Positions 17,611-26,056 of a stretch of DNA of 48,080 nucleotides are shown here, one piece after another (positions within the stretch are counted from its first letter, which is position 1; every line of letters begins with the position of its first letter). A program made the translations under genes and the position numbers. Below the pieces are notes generated by a model. The model saw only the letters and a program-made list of their open reading frames with translations, was not told the DNA's origin and did no database searches. Source of the DNA: Acidimicrobiales bacterium (lineage in GTDB: Bacteria > Actinomycetota > Acidimicrobiia > Acidimicrobiales > UBA8592); assembly GCA_030740795.1 (NCBI GenBank), contig JASLWO010000033.1, positions 1 through 48,080 on the forward strand. The letters are read 5' to 3'.

Positions 17611-18630
17611 TTATCGCCTCTGCCGTATGGATGGATCATCCATAAACATTGCTCGGACAGATTCAAATGATTCAATGCATCTTCCAGCACCAAGAACAAC
17701 TGCTTCTAAAGCATTCGTGACGATGTTCACTGGAACATCTGTTTCCTCGCTTAAGCGTTTATCAAAACCTTTTAATAAGGAACCCCCTCCGACGAGATTT
17801 ATTCCTTGAACAATTATGTCTTGCGCTAATTCTGGTGGGGCTTGTGACAGGCATGAAGTTGCAGAGTCAATCATTGCTGATACTGGTTCATCTATGGCTA
17901 ACCTTATTTCGGTAGGTGAAACAACTACGACTTCGGGTAAACCACTAGCTATATGTCGACCTCGTACTTCCACACGTAGTTCTCCTTCGTATGGTGATGC
18001 TGAACCGATCGTTAATTTAACTTCTTCGGATGTTCTTTCACCTATAGCGACCCCGTATTCGGTTTTAATAAAATTTTGGATAGCTGCGTCAATGTCGAAA
18101 GAGCCAACTCTGACTGCTTCTAACGCGACTACTCCACCCATTGAGATAAGGGCGGTTTCTGTAGTTCCACCTCCTACATCAACAATAAGGTTACCCATTG
18201 GTTCATTTATGGGTAGTCCTGAACCTATTGCTGCAGCTAGAGGTTGTTCAATTAACCGAGCATCTGCGGCTCCCGCTCTTCGTGCTGCTTCAGTTACTGC
18301 TCTTCGCTCAACGGCGGTGATTGCAGAAGGCACACATATCACCACTCTTGGTCGATTGAATCTTGACACTCCGACTCTCTCTAACAAGAGTCGTATCATT
18401 CTTTGCGTGACATCAAAGTCGGTAATCGCTCCATGCCGTAGTGGCCGAACCGCGACTATATGACCTGGTGTTCTTCCAATCATTTGCCAAGCTTCCTCAC
18501 CCATGGCGAGAACTTCATTCGTTTTTTCATTTAATGCTATGACTGAAGGTTCGTTCAGGACGATACCGCGCCCTCGTGAGTAAACGAGAGTATTGGCAGT
18601 ACCAAGGTCTATAGCTAGGTCACGTGCCAT
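17611..18630 (-). CDS. mreB: rod-shape actin homologue MreB
   Basis: A 339-residue actin-fold ATPase of normal MreB length. Present are the phosphate-1 loop DLGTANTLVY, the conserved MIGRTPGHIVAVRPLRHGAI region, the CVPSAITAVERRAV segment, the phosphate-2 loop DVGGGTTETALIS and the adenosine motif GGGSLLKGFDKRLSEET. MreB polymerises on the inner membrane and guides elongasome cell-wall synthesis. No mreC, mreD, rodA or pbp gene is adjacent; instead mreB is the last gene behind moaE and a small membrane protein, starting 2 bases after the latter with AAAGG upstream. MreB is absent from many actinobacteria, so its presence hints at a rod shape or spore-related use (inference). Confidence 0.93.
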   Translation of the reverse strand: MARDLAIDLGTANTLVYSRGRGIVLNEPSVIALNEKTNEVLAMGEEAWQMIGRTPGHIVAVRPLRHGAITDFDVTQRMIRLLLERVGVSRFNRPRVVICVPSAITAVERRAVTEAARRAGAADARLIEQPLAAAIGSGLPINEPMGNLIVDVGGGTTETALISMGGVVALEAVRVGSFDIDAAIQNFIKTEYGVAIGERTSEEVKLTIGSASPYEGELRVEVRGRHIASGLPEVVVVSPTEIRLAIDEPVSAMIDSATSCLSQAPPELAQDIIVQGINLVGGGSLLKGFDKRLSEETDVPVNIVTNALEAVVLGAGRCIESFESVRAMFMDDPSIRQRR

Positions 18631-18632
18631 AG

Positions 18633-18800
18633 TTAACGCCTTTTTCTTTTCGGGTCGGGGGCTATCGCATCAAGCCCCGCCTGGAACTGTTCAATTGAGG
18701 AATTGAAACTTTTCTTTCGTTCTCTCTGAAAAGCCCAGATTATGATCGTCCCGAGGAGAAAAATAATAGCTGCTGCTGCTAAAAAAATTAGTGGGTTCAA
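18633..18800 (-). CDS. 55-residue single-pass membrane protein between moaE and mreB
   Basis: A small gene. The TTG start at 18798-18800 overlaps the moaE stop as TTGA, and the stop TAA lies 2 bases before mreB. The product begins MNPLIFLAAAAIIFLLGTI, a membrane helix of ~22 residues starting at the very N-terminus, followed by a basic cytoplasmic tail (QRERKKSFN ... PDPKRKRR). A GGGAG site lies ~10 bases upstream of the TTG. The tight coupling on both sides is the main argument that it is real. The function is unknown; the position suggests a membrane partner for MreB, which is inference only. Confidence 0.65.
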   Translation of the reverse strand: MNPLIFLAAAAIIFLLGTIIIWAFQRERKKSFNSSIEQFQAGLDAIAPDPKRKRR

Positions 18801-19303
18801 TGGAGAACTTCTCCCTTGTCTTGACTTTCATTCAAAAAGATTTCATCTATCTCTTCAATATGTTGCGGTTCTAAACCCCAACTTTCTCCACTCTCCCAAA
18901 TTTCTCTTTTCCATATGGGAACAGTTGACTTTAAAGTATCAATGCAGAACCGTGAAGCTAAGTAAGCGTGGTCACGATGTGGTGAACTGATAGCTATCAC
19001 AACAGCAGAATCACCTATTTCTACCTTTCCTATTCGATGGAGTATGGCTATTTTTTTTATATCAGGCCATTGATTTCGTGCTTTCTTTGCAATTGCCTTG
19101 AATCTTGGAATCACCTGCTCTTCATACGCTTCGTATTCTAAAAGGGTTACATTCTCTCTACCTGATGAATGATCTCGTGCAACTCCATTAAATGTGACTG
19201 AAGCACCGCATGTTGGGTCAATAACCCATTGGCTCGCTAGTTCAACTGGAAGGAGTTCATGGCTTAACCCAACCCAGGTATTCGTATTTTGCGGAGCTTG
19301 CAT
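18797..19303 (-). CDS. moaE: molybdopterin synthase catalytic subunit MoaE
   Basis: A 168-residue MoaE. Landmarks are CGASVTFNGVARDHSSG (the start of the MoaE fold), LEYEAYEEQVIPRFKAIA, ILHRIGKVEIGDSAVVIAISSPHRDHAY and the active-site lysine region STVPIWKREIW. MoaE transfers sulfur from the MoaD thiocarboxylate to precursor Z to form molybdopterin. No moaD or other cofactor genes are in the window, so the pathway is scattered. It is the first gene of an apparent operon with the 55-residue membrane protein and mreB. Confidence 0.92.
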   Translation of the reverse strand: MQAPQNTNTWVGLSHELLPVELASQWVIDPTCGASVTFNGVARDHSSGRENVTLLEYEAYEEQVIPRFKAIAKKARNQWPDIKKIAILHRIGKVEIGDSAVVIAISSPHRDHAYLASRFCIDTLKSTVPIWKREIWESGESWGLEPQHIEEIDEIFLNESQDKGEVLH

Positions 19304-19416
19304 AAACCCATGCTAGAGGCGATGTTTGGTCTCTGCTCCTTAGTTCATTTGCTTTCTTAACAAGTTATCTAAGAGGTCGCGGTTTATTTCTTTATGCCGT
19401 GCTCTAAAGTAGGTTC

Positions 19417-19620
19417 GTGGGCGCTGATGAGGAAGAGGAAAATATCGGTTTTTCAATGCCTCCCTTAATGGAAGACCGGCTTTGGAGGCACCCTGCAGAA
19501 GTTGGGCAGTTGAAGAGGGTCAACCAATCTGTGAGACGTTTACGTACCTTCGGTAAGTTGGCTGTTTGCCTTGGTGTTTTTTTACTCTGGGGCGATGAAA
19601 TATTTTCTTTATTATCTTAA
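19417..19620 (+). CDS. small membrane protein with an LWRHP motif
   Basis: A 67-residue protein with a GTG start. The acidic N-terminus carries PPLMEDRLWRHPAEVG and is followed by basic residues and one C-terminal hydrophobic helix (KLAVCLGVFLLW). From family memory, a PPL..DRLWRHPSE motif just before a membrane helix occurs at the N-terminus of larger actinobacterial HtrA-like proteases; here the protein ends right after the helix. It may be a stand-alone small protein or a relic of such a gene. It converges on the epimerase gene with a 3-base gap. The reading frame is short, so moderate confidence. Confidence 0.5.
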   Translation: MGADEEEENIGFSMPPLMEDRLWRHPAEVGQLKRVNQSVRRLRTFGKLAVCLGVFLLWGDEIFSLLS

Positions 19621-19623
19621 ATT

Positions 19624-20664
19624 TTATTCTCTTACTCTCCGCAAGAGACGCGATATTAGATAGGTCACAATTGATCCAAGTATGATGGCTCCAATTAGTG
19701 AAGCTCGTTGACGTTGTTTTGCGTTCATGTTTGACCATGGCTTTGCAGGTGTTCCATCAATGTATGCTTCAGCGTTTGTGTATTCTGGTTCCCAACCAGC
19801 ATCGCGAAGTCGTTCATTGGAGATGATCCATGGGTGAACCGTGTACGGGGTTAGACCGGGTGGGGTTGGGGCTATTTTGTAACGCCAGCTGAACCGGCCA
19901 AGGCGGTCTGCCATTTCTTCTTTTAATCTTAGCCTCGGGAACCTTCCACTTAGTTCTCGGCAGACTTCGGCTTCAATATATCCATCGGGGGCAACGTTAT
20001 ACACTCCATTCATTCCGCCTTTACTCGCTAGAGAAACAGCTGCTGCTAAATCATCAAGGTGCAGGAATTGAACTGGAGGGTCGTTGTCACCAGCGTCAAT
20101 AATCGCTGATGCTTTTAACGAGCGAGCGACCCAACTTATTTGTCCTTTTGCTAGAGCAGTTGTGGGTCGGAGAATCACAATTTCAGCAGTTGGGTTATTG
20201 ATGTTCCATTCTTTAGCTAAGTTTTCTATTTCTGTTTTTACCGAAGCGAACGAGAAGTCAGGATTTGGTTCTATCTGTGCTTCTTCTGTGATTGGGATCG
20301 GGTTATGATCCCAAGCCCCGTAAACCATCGCTGATGAGAGTATGACGATTCTTTGAATGCCTACATCAGAAGCGGCCTCTAGAACTCTTCGTGTTGCATC
20401 TATTTCGGCTCCGCCAGCGTCTACACCGTCGCTACTAGGTCCGAATGAGGTGGCTAGATGAATGAGACAGTGAGCGCCTTCAAAGACTGGTTTAAGGTCA
20501 TCCGTTTGGAGATCAATTTGATGATGGTAGACACGTCGATGGTTTGGCATCTCTGGTCGCGTATCTATGGCTATAACCGCGGAGACTCCATCTGTTTCTG
20601 CGAGAGTTTTACATACCCTTGTCCCGGTCGATCCTGCAGCGCCTGTGACGATAAGCGTTTCCAT
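19624..20664 (-). CDS. NAD-dependent epimerase/dehydratase (extended SDR)
   Basis: A 346-residue extended short-chain dehydrogenase. The N-terminal nucleotide motif is VTGAAGSTGTRVCKTLAE, close to TGxxGxxG. Asp34 in VIAIDTRPE suggests NAD. The catalytic region is ILSSAMVYGAWD, with Ser and Tyr; the usual YxxxK lysine is not obvious because the expected segment reads SFASVKTEIE. The C-terminus has a basic linker and one membrane helix (LIGAIILGSIVTYLISRLLRRVRE), anchoring the enzyme to the membrane. GGGAGG precedes the ATG. The substrate is probably a nucleotide sugar or a steroid-like ketone; it cannot be decided. Confidence 0.85.
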   Translation of the reverse strand: METLIVTGAAGSTGTRVCKTLAETDGVSAVIAIDTRPEMPNHRRVYHHQIDLQTDDLKPVFEGAHCLIHLATSFGPSSDGVDAGGAEIDATRRVLEAASDVGIQRIVILSSAMVYGAWDHNPIPITEEAQIEPNPDFSFASVKTEIENLAKEWNINNPTAEIVILRPTTALAKGQISWVARSLKASAIIDAGDNDPPVQFLHLDDLAAAVSLASKGGMNGVYNVAPDGYIEAEVCRELSGRFPRLRLKEEMADRLGRFSWRYKIAPTPPGLTPYTVHPWIISNERLRDAGWEPEYTNAEAYIDGTPAKPWSNMNAKQRQRASLIGAIILGSIVTYLISRLLRRVRE

Positions 20665-20691
20665 AGCCTCCCTCGAGTTCTATTGAATGGT

Positions 20692-20910
20692 TTATTTCTC
20701 TTGTAGGTCGAAAATCTTAGGTCGAGAAGAAACCATAGCGGAAACACGTCGTTTCAACGACTTTTGTTTTAATTTTGCTAGTTCACTACGGTAAGTAGGG
20801 GTCCAATTTATTTTTAAGGCTCTCTTTTGAAGAAATTTAAGCTGTTCCTCGCTGGGAGTCTTATTTTCTCCTTGGGAAGTTTGTAGAATAAAAAGAATTC
20901 GATCTTTCAC
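20692..20910 (-). CDS. hypothetical small basic protein
   Basis: A 72-residue open frame starting with GTG, 27 bases upstream of the epimerase on the same strand. It is highly charged and lysine-rich (KFLQKRALKINW, ELAKLKQKSLKRRV) with no membrane segment or known motif. No clear ribosome site precedes the GTG, and the frame partly overlaps the promoter region of the divergent DUF2342 gene. It may be a short regulator or nucleic-acid binding protein, or a chance frame. No homologue recognised. Confidence 0.35.
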   Translation of the reverse strand: MKDRILFILQTSQGENKTPSEEQLKFLQKRALKINWTPTYRSELAKLKQKSLKRRVSAMVSSRPKIFDLQEK

Positions 20911-20926
20911 AGTAAAGGTAAGAATT

Positions 20927-22081
20927 ATGGAAAATAATAATCCTTTTGGGGAAATGCCTTTTTTTGGTGATTTTGAGAAATTGTTCAGTGCCGGAGGTCA
21001 AGACCCTTGGGAAACTGCGAAACAAATAGCTATCCAAATGGCCGGTGCTGGGAGTTCTACCGCAAATGTAGACCCATCTCATAGGATCGCTTTAGATGAA
21101 CTTTGTCGTATCGCCCAGCTCCACGTTGCTAACGCTACCACTTTAGGCACAGGAGATATTTCAGTGCATTCTGTTACAAGAACAGAATGGGCTAATGCGA
21201 CTATAGAAGCGTACAAACCTTTATTTGAAAGTTTGACTGAGGCCCTCACCCAGGAAAAAATGGATGATTCAATTGGTGGCGACCCTATGAACGCAATGTT
21301 TGAGCAAATGATGCAATTTCTTGGACCGATAATGTTGTCCATGACTGCTGGTTCAATGGTAGGGCATTTAGCGCAACGTTCATTTGGTCAATTTGATTTG
21401 CCGATTCCGCGGCAAGAGGAAAAAGGAATTCAAATCATTACAAATAACGTTGCCGATTTTGGGAAAGAGTGGAGCCTTCCAATACAAGAATTGCTTCTTT
21501 GGGTTTGTTTACACGAGTTCTGTTTCCACGCTGTCCTTCGTATAGATCATGTTCATGCAAGAGTAACCAACCTATTGTTTGATTATGTAAGTGGATTTGA
21601 AAGTAACCCTTCTGGACTGGAAGAAAAGCTCCAACAGATTGATATGAGTTCCCCCTCAGCTCTTGAAGAGTTACAACGGTCTCTAGGTAGCCCTGAAGTC
21701 ATTTTGGGGGCTATACAGAGTGAAGCACAACTTAGGATGCTTCCGGAATTGAACGCTGTCATTGCTGTAATTGTTGGTTATGTTGACTACATCATGGATA
21801 GTATCGGCAATGGATTAATTGGTTCGTATAACCAAATCACTGAAGCGATGAGACGTCAACGCGTTGAAGCTGGCCCTTCAGATCGTTTCATTGAGAGAAT
21901 GTTAGGTCTTGAGTTAACTCAAGACCAATATGATCGTGGCGGTGCGTTTGTTCAAGGAGTAGTTGAAAGATCTGCAACTAGTGAGCTAACACGTCTTTGG
22001 TCCGATCCTAAAAATTTCCCAACCCCTAACGAAGTTGATGCTCCTGGACTTTGGCTTGCCCGAATAGATCTACCTGAATGA
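20927..22081 (+). CDS. DUF2342 (zinc-metallopeptidase-like) actinobacterial protein
   Basis: A 384-residue member of the DUF2342/COG5282 family, found almost only in actinobacteria and annotated as a putative hydrolase or zinc-dependent metalloprotease. It has a glycine/acid-rich N-terminus (NPFGEMPFFGDFEKLF), the segment AGSMVGHLAQRSFGQFDLPIPR, and the motif region LLLWVCLHEFCFHAVLRIDHVHARV. The motif position reads H196-E-F-C-F200-H201; relatives have H/R-E-x-x-H here, so the second His is replaced by Phe and a His sits one residue later. The C-terminus RRQRVEAGPSDRFIERMLGLELTQDQYDRGGAFV is typical of the family. AAAGG lies 9 bases before the ATG. The molecular function of the family is not established. 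Confidence 0.85.
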   Translation: MENNNPFGEMPFFGDFEKLFSAGGQDPWETAKQIAIQMAGAGSSTANVDPSHRIALDELCRIAQLHVANATTLGTGDISVHSVTRTEWANATIEAYKPLFESLTEALTQEKMDDSIGGDPMNAMFEQMMQFLGPIMLSMTAGSMVGHLAQRSFGQFDLPIPRQEEKGIQIITNNVADFGKEWSLPIQELLLWVCLHEFCFHAVLRIDHVHARVTNLLFDYVSGFESNPSGLEEKLQQIDMSSPSALEELQRSLGSPEVILGAIQSEAQLRMLPELNAVIAVIVGYVDYIMDSIGNGLIGSYNQITEAMRRQRVEAGPSDRFIERMLGLELTQDQYDRGGAFVQGVVERSATSELTRLWSDPKNFPTPNEVDAPGLWLARIDLPE

Positions 22082-22093
22082 GTCTTTCATAGT

Positions 22094-23587
22094 TTAGAAA
22101 AGTTTGAAGTTGTCATCGTCTGGGTCTTGTGGATACGGGATGAAGAGTTCTCTTTCGGTTTCTAGTTTTTCTGAAGGAATTTCAACCTGTGGTTCCACAG
22201 ATTTTTCATTTCCTTTATCGTTTCTTAGAAGATTTCTCAAGAGTCCAAAAGTGTTTTGAGATGTGGATGATTCGTCATTATTTGCTCCGAAAATGTATGA
22301 AATTGATGCGAATCCCGCAGCGATAGCTAGTACAAGGAAGCCGAGTCGTGCCGGGAGAGTAAAGATGACAGGGATTAGTGCTCCAAATACCCACATAAGT
22401 TGGAATCGTGTTTCAAATCGAGCAAAAGATCGACCGTAGTTCGCGTCAGGTGCATCACGTTGGACAATTGAATCAAATGCTAGTTTCCCTGAGCTAACCG
22501 AAAGGCCCACTGCAAAACCTACGAGAAGCGCTCCGCTTATCCCCCCACTCCATAATCCGAGTACGGCAGCTACTGTGGTTGTGAGAAGCGCTCCGAGAAG
22601 CATCCGTTCTTCACTAATTCTGGCTCGTAACTTAGGAGCTATTATTGAACCTATTAACCCGCCGGTGACACTGAATGCAACGACTGCTCCAAGCGCTATT
22701 GCTGAAGTCCCGCTGGCTCCTAAGTCTGTGCCTAGGAGTTCTTCATGTAATTTTGTCCCTACCGAAGTACCAACTCCTGATAGATCTAAATCATCGGTTC
22801 CTCCTCTGTAGGCGAAAGCAACGAGGAAAGTAAAGAAACCAATAACCCCTCTTAAGACACCCATTCCGTTGGAAGCCCTGATAATTCCTACCGACCTGAG
22901 TTCTTCGCGTTCCTGTTCCTGCTCAGGAGTTGTGGCGATTTTTGATTTAGGGAGTTTTAATGAGGCTATGACCGCGAATGAGAATGTGATTGCTGCCAGA
23001 ATTACTGACCAACTAGGTCCTCCGATTAACTGGGCTAATGCTGAAGGCGCAGCTCCTGCGAAACCCGCTAAGCCAGATAGAAAGGCGAGGCGGGCATTTT
23101 TTTCAACAAGTTCTTCATGTGTTGAAACAGTGGTTGGGACAACGGCTGCTTTAGCTATCGCATAGCTTTTCTGAAGAACAAGAATTGTGAAAGCGAGTGG
23201 GAATAGGAAGAGGGAGTCTAAATTCGCGACCATGAGAATGGCGGTAATGACACGTCCTAGATTGATCGCTATAATCATTAGTCGCCTACCTCCCGCGTAA
23301 CGGTCTATGACTGGACCTATGAGAGGGCTCACTACAGCAAATGGGGCGATAGTAAGAGCGAGATATAAGCCCACTCGCCATCGGGCGGCGCTTGGATCGA
23401 TTGAGAAAAATAAAGATCCGGCTAACGCAACTGTGATCATTGCGTCACCGGCGGCGCATAGTGCGTGGACGCGACTTAAGCGAACAAAGGGGGAGAGAAG
23501 GAATTTCCCCTTCCTCGTCTTCGTTATTGGTGAAGAGTTGGATTCGTTCTCAAGGAATTTAGTATTTTGATCTGTTTGATCTTCCAC
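22094..23587 (-). CDS. MFS transporter
   Basis: A 497-residue protein with about 12 hydrophobic helices. The MFS loop 2-3 signature is present as GPVIDRYAGGRR, after helix 2. Cytoplasmic tails are long: ~35 residues at the N-terminus and ~85 acidic residues at the C-terminus (ETERELFIPYPQDPDDDNFKLF). The central loop between helices 6 and 7 is also extended. No drug- or sugar-specific signature is visible, so it is an exporter or importer of unknown substrate. It starts with GTG without a clear ribosome site and converges on the DUF2342 gene with a 12-base gap. Confidence 0.85.
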   Translation of the reverse strand: MEDQTDQNTKFLENESNSSPITKTRKGKFLLSPFVRLSRVHALCAAGDAMITVALAGSLFFSIDPSAARWRVGLYLALTIAPFAVVSPLIGPVIDRYAGGRRLMIIAINLGRVITAILMVANLDSLFLFPLAFTILVLQKSYAIAKAAVVPTTVSTHEELVEKNARLAFLSGLAGFAGAAPSALAQLIGGPSWSVILAAITFSFAVIASLKLPKSKIATTPEQEQEREELRSVGIIRASNGMGVLRGVIGFFTFLVAFAYRGGTDDLDLSGVGTSVGTKLHEELLGTDLGASGTSAIALGAVVAFSVTGGLIGSIIAPKLRARISEERMLLGALLTTTVAAVLGLWSGGISGALLVGFAVGLSVSSGKLAFDSIVQRDAPDANYGRSFARFETRFQLMWVFGALIPVIFTLPARLGFLVLAIAAGFASISYIFGANNDESSTSQNTFGLLRNLLRNDKGNEKSVEPQVEIPSEKLETERELFIPYPQDPDDDNFKLF

Positions 23588-23698
23588 ATTCTAATTCTAC
23601 GAGGTTCCTTGATGAACCCTCAAACTTGTCGGATAGTACCGGCATTAGTTGACGAAAGACGCTCACCGTTTACGTGCGGGGTTAACAGAAAAACTAAG

Positions 23699-24370
23699 TT
23701 AATCGTCTAGGTCTATCTCACCATCACCGATGTAGCCTTGTTTCTGTAATGGCTCGGTGACACCTGAGACGACGCCTGCAAGATTTGCAACAATTCGTTT
23801 CCAGTATCGATACAGGACAGCTCTAGGAACCGCGTAGGAACCGGGTTGGTCAGAATGCATGTAATCTCGGATCTTGCTTTCAATGCTGTACCGAAGTTTA
23901 GTTGCTCGTTCATAAAAGTCTTGGGCTTGCTCACTTGTTGCTTCCGCCATTAAGTCAGCGGCTTCAGCAAACATGGCCGATATGACTCTTCGAAGCTCAA
24001 TAAGTTCGGCTACGTCATCTTCTCCGACTAGGGAAACCCCTTCTTCTGCTAAGTCAAGAATATTTTTTGCCTGATCTCCTATTCGTTCTATTTTTTTAAT
24101 TAGGAGCGTGTAGCTAAGCACAGACCCGATGTCAGTACTTCCATGTACTGCAACATGAGTAACAAGTTCTCCGCGAAGGCTTTGTTCTGCATTATTGATA
24201 TGTTCATCGGTGGTACGAATGTCTTCTGCTACTGATGCGGTATCTGCTCCGCTTAAAACAGCGGCTGATGCTAGGTCAAATGAATGGCGGGCGTCAGCGA
24301 GCATTGAGATAGTGCGGTGAGCTATTAAATCTAAACCGCTTTCATTTTTTTTGAAGAATGATAAAACCAT
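23699..24370 (-). CDS. PhoU-like regulator of the Na/Pi cotransporter
   Basis: A 223-residue all-helical protein with two PhoU-type three-helix bundles. Typical segments are LAVEDI-like TASVAEDIRTTDEHINNAEQSLR and LLIKKIERIGDQAKNILDLAEEG; the latter holds the E-x-x-x-D metal-binding pattern of PhoU. Unlike Pst-associated PhoU it sits 9 bases behind an NptA-type Na/Pi cotransporter, the arrangement in which the PhoU domain is thought to regulate the carrier. An AAAGGA site precedes the ATG. The C-terminus is acidic (DGEIDLDD). Confidence 0.85.
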   Translation of the reverse strand: MVLSFFKKNESGLDLIAHRTISMLADARHSFDLASAAVLSGADTASVAEDIRTTDEHINNAEQSLRGELVTHVAVHGSTDIGSVLSYTLLIKKIERIGDQAKNILDLAEEGVSLVGEDDVAELIELRRVISAMFAEAADLMAEATSEQAQDFYERATKLRYSIESKIRDYMHSDQPGSYAVPRAVLYRYWKRIVANLAGVVSGVTEPLQKQGYIGDGEIDLDD

Positions 24371-24379
24371 TTTTTCCTT

Positions 24380-25507
24380 TCATCGAAGGATTGCCACACC
24401 TAGCAGTGGAATAATAATAAAAGCCACTACTACATATGCAACAGCCAGAACACGTCGCTGTACTGCAATCTTAGCGAGATTTTCTGCCAGTCGTACCGGT
24501 ATGTCGCGTATGCCTGGCAATGGGTAAAGTAAGAGGATGCCACCTAAGTTAAAAAGCGTATGCACTAATGCGACGGTTAATGCTTCCGGTCTGCTTGCTG
24601 CAAGTGCTGCGAGCAGCGCTGTTATCGTCGTACCGACATTTGCACCTAGTGTTACTGGGTAAATATTTCTCAGTGTTACGACACCTGCTGCCGCTAGAGG
24701 GATCATAATTGATGTGGTAATGCTGGATGATTGGACAGAGATCGTAATAACCAATCCCAAAAGCATTGCGACTGTTCCGGCACCTGTGCCAAGGACTTTA
24801 TTTAAAGAAGCTTCAATACGGTCAGCGACAAGTTTTCTCATATTCTTTGTAATAAATGCCAGTGCTATCAAAATTATTATTAGTCCGATGGTTACTAGGA
24901 ATGTGCCTAACACATTGCCATCGGCTCCTAAAGAGTCACCAAGATCTTTTAACCAACCAACCGGTTCTTTCACCCATTTCTTGATCGGACTCTTCCACTC
25001 ACTACCAGCTGAACCTACAAGTTGATCGCTAATTCTTTCAGCGGATTTCGACAAGATCTTTGTTGTGAGTTCCAATGGGAGCAGAATACTGACGGCTATA
25101 ACGTTGAAGAAGTCGTGCACTGTCGCTGCGGAGAATGCACGCTTGAACTCATCTGATTGCCTCATATGCGCTAAAGCGACGAGAGTGTTCGTAACGGTTG
25201 TACCAATATTGGCTCCCATAACCATGGGAACAGCGTCTCCTACGCCCAAAGCCCCTGTCCCAACGAGTCCAACAATGACAGAGGTAGAAGCAGATGATGA
25301 CTGGACAAGAACCGTTCCTAATATTCCGATGAATAGACCTGCAATCGGGTTGCTGACACTGGAGAATAGACTTTCCTGCGTATCTGCTCCCATGACTTTG
25401 ATTCCAGATTCAAGTGATGAAACTCCTACAAGGAATGTGTATATGAGTCCGATTACCAGAGATGCTCGTAGAGCCGTTGGCATCTGTATCTTTGGGCGGT
25501 CAGGCAT
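24380..25507 (-). CDS. Na/phosphate cotransporter (NptA/PF02690 family)
   Basis: A 375-residue membrane protein with two inverted repeats of the Na/Pi-cotransporter domain, each holding the QSSS motif: VLVQSSSASTSVIVGLVGTG in repeat one and VQSSSITTSIMIPLAAAG in repeat two. Each is followed by a MGANIGTT or LGANVGTT segment that completes the sodium/phosphate site. It imports inorganic phosphate with sodium, consistent with a marine habitat. It is co-transcribed with the PhoU-like gene downstream. Its upstream region (25508-25612) shows no certain PhoP-box direct repeat by eye. Confidence 0.9.
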   Translation of the reverse strand: MPDRPKIQMPTALRASLVIGLIYTFLVGVSSLESGIKVMGADTQESLFSSVSNPIAGLFIGILGTVLVQSSSASTSVIVGLVGTGALGVGDAVPMVMGANIGTTVTNTLVALAHMRQSDEFKRAFSAATVHDFFNVIAVSILLPLELTTKILSKSAERISDQLVGSAGSEWKSPIKKWVKEPVGWLKDLGDSLGADGNVLGTFLVTIGLIIILIALAFITKNMRKLVADRIEASLNKVLGTGAGTVAMLLGLVITISVQSSSITTSIMIPLAAAGVVTLRNIYPVTLGANVGTTITALLAALAASRPEALTVALVHTLFNLGGILLLYPLPGIRDIPVRLAENLAKIAVQRRVLAVAYVVVAFIIIPLLGVAILR

Positions 25508-25612
25508 TAAAAATCTCTTTGGAAACGTTGAAATACTTTTGTTTCCTAAAGATAACGGAATGTAGTAAAAGCATTATTTAAAAGCGTAACAAAATAGAGT
25601 AATTGGTACTAG

Positions 25613-25999
25613 TCAAACAACTGAATTCAGCAGAAATTTTTGGTCGTGTGCGTACGATAAAAGATTCATCGCTTCATCAATTGTTGACCAATGAATTTTA
25701 TCGACCTCGTCATTGTCTTTAAATACACCTTCAAGAATATGCATTCGCCAATAGTGCACTTCTTTCTTTCGGCCTTTCCGGTCTTGATATGTAACTAATC
25801 CAAGCTCTTCACCTAAAGAACATCTAAATCCTGTTTCTTCATGCACTTCACGAATAGCGCATTCTTCTAATTTTTCTCCAAAATCTAATTTCCCTTTAGG
25901 AAATGACCAGTCATCATATTTTGGACGGTGAATTATAAGAAGTTCACCCAAATCATTACTGATAATTCCACCAGCAGCTAAGACAATCTGATCATTCAC
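25613..25999 (-). CDS. Nudix hydrolase (MutT-like)
   Basis: A 128-residue single-domain Nudix enzyme. The Nudix box runs from Gly36: GKLDFGEKLEECAIREVHEETGF, matching G-x5-E-x7-REUxEExGU, so the metal-binding glutamates are intact. The N-terminal strand LLIIHRPKYDDWSFPKG and the RKKEVHYWRMHI strand resemble diadenosine-polyphosphate or NTP hydrolases of the MutT type. Starts with GTG at 25999. It lies upstream of the Na/Pi cotransporter on the same strand with a 105-base gap, so it probably has its own promoter or reads into it. Confidence 0.88.
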   Translation of the reverse strand: MNDQIVLAAGGIISNDLGELLIIHRPKYDDWSFPKGKLDFGEKLEECAIREVHEETGFRCSLGEELGLVTYQDRKGRKKEVHYWRMHILEGVFKDNDEVDKIHWSTIDEAMNLLSYAHDQKFLLNSVV

Positions 26000-26056
26000 C
26001 GATAAGACGTTAACAGAAAATCAGTTTTTTAAACTAGCCAAAGAGACCAGAAACTA

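Noticed and set aside
17816-18463. 215-codon plus-strand frame
   Set aside because: It lies exactly opposite mreB, whose motifs are unmistakable; it is a mirror frame.
25065-25565. 166-codon plus-strand frame
   Set aside because: Antisense to the Na/Pi cotransporter with its conserved QSSS motifs.
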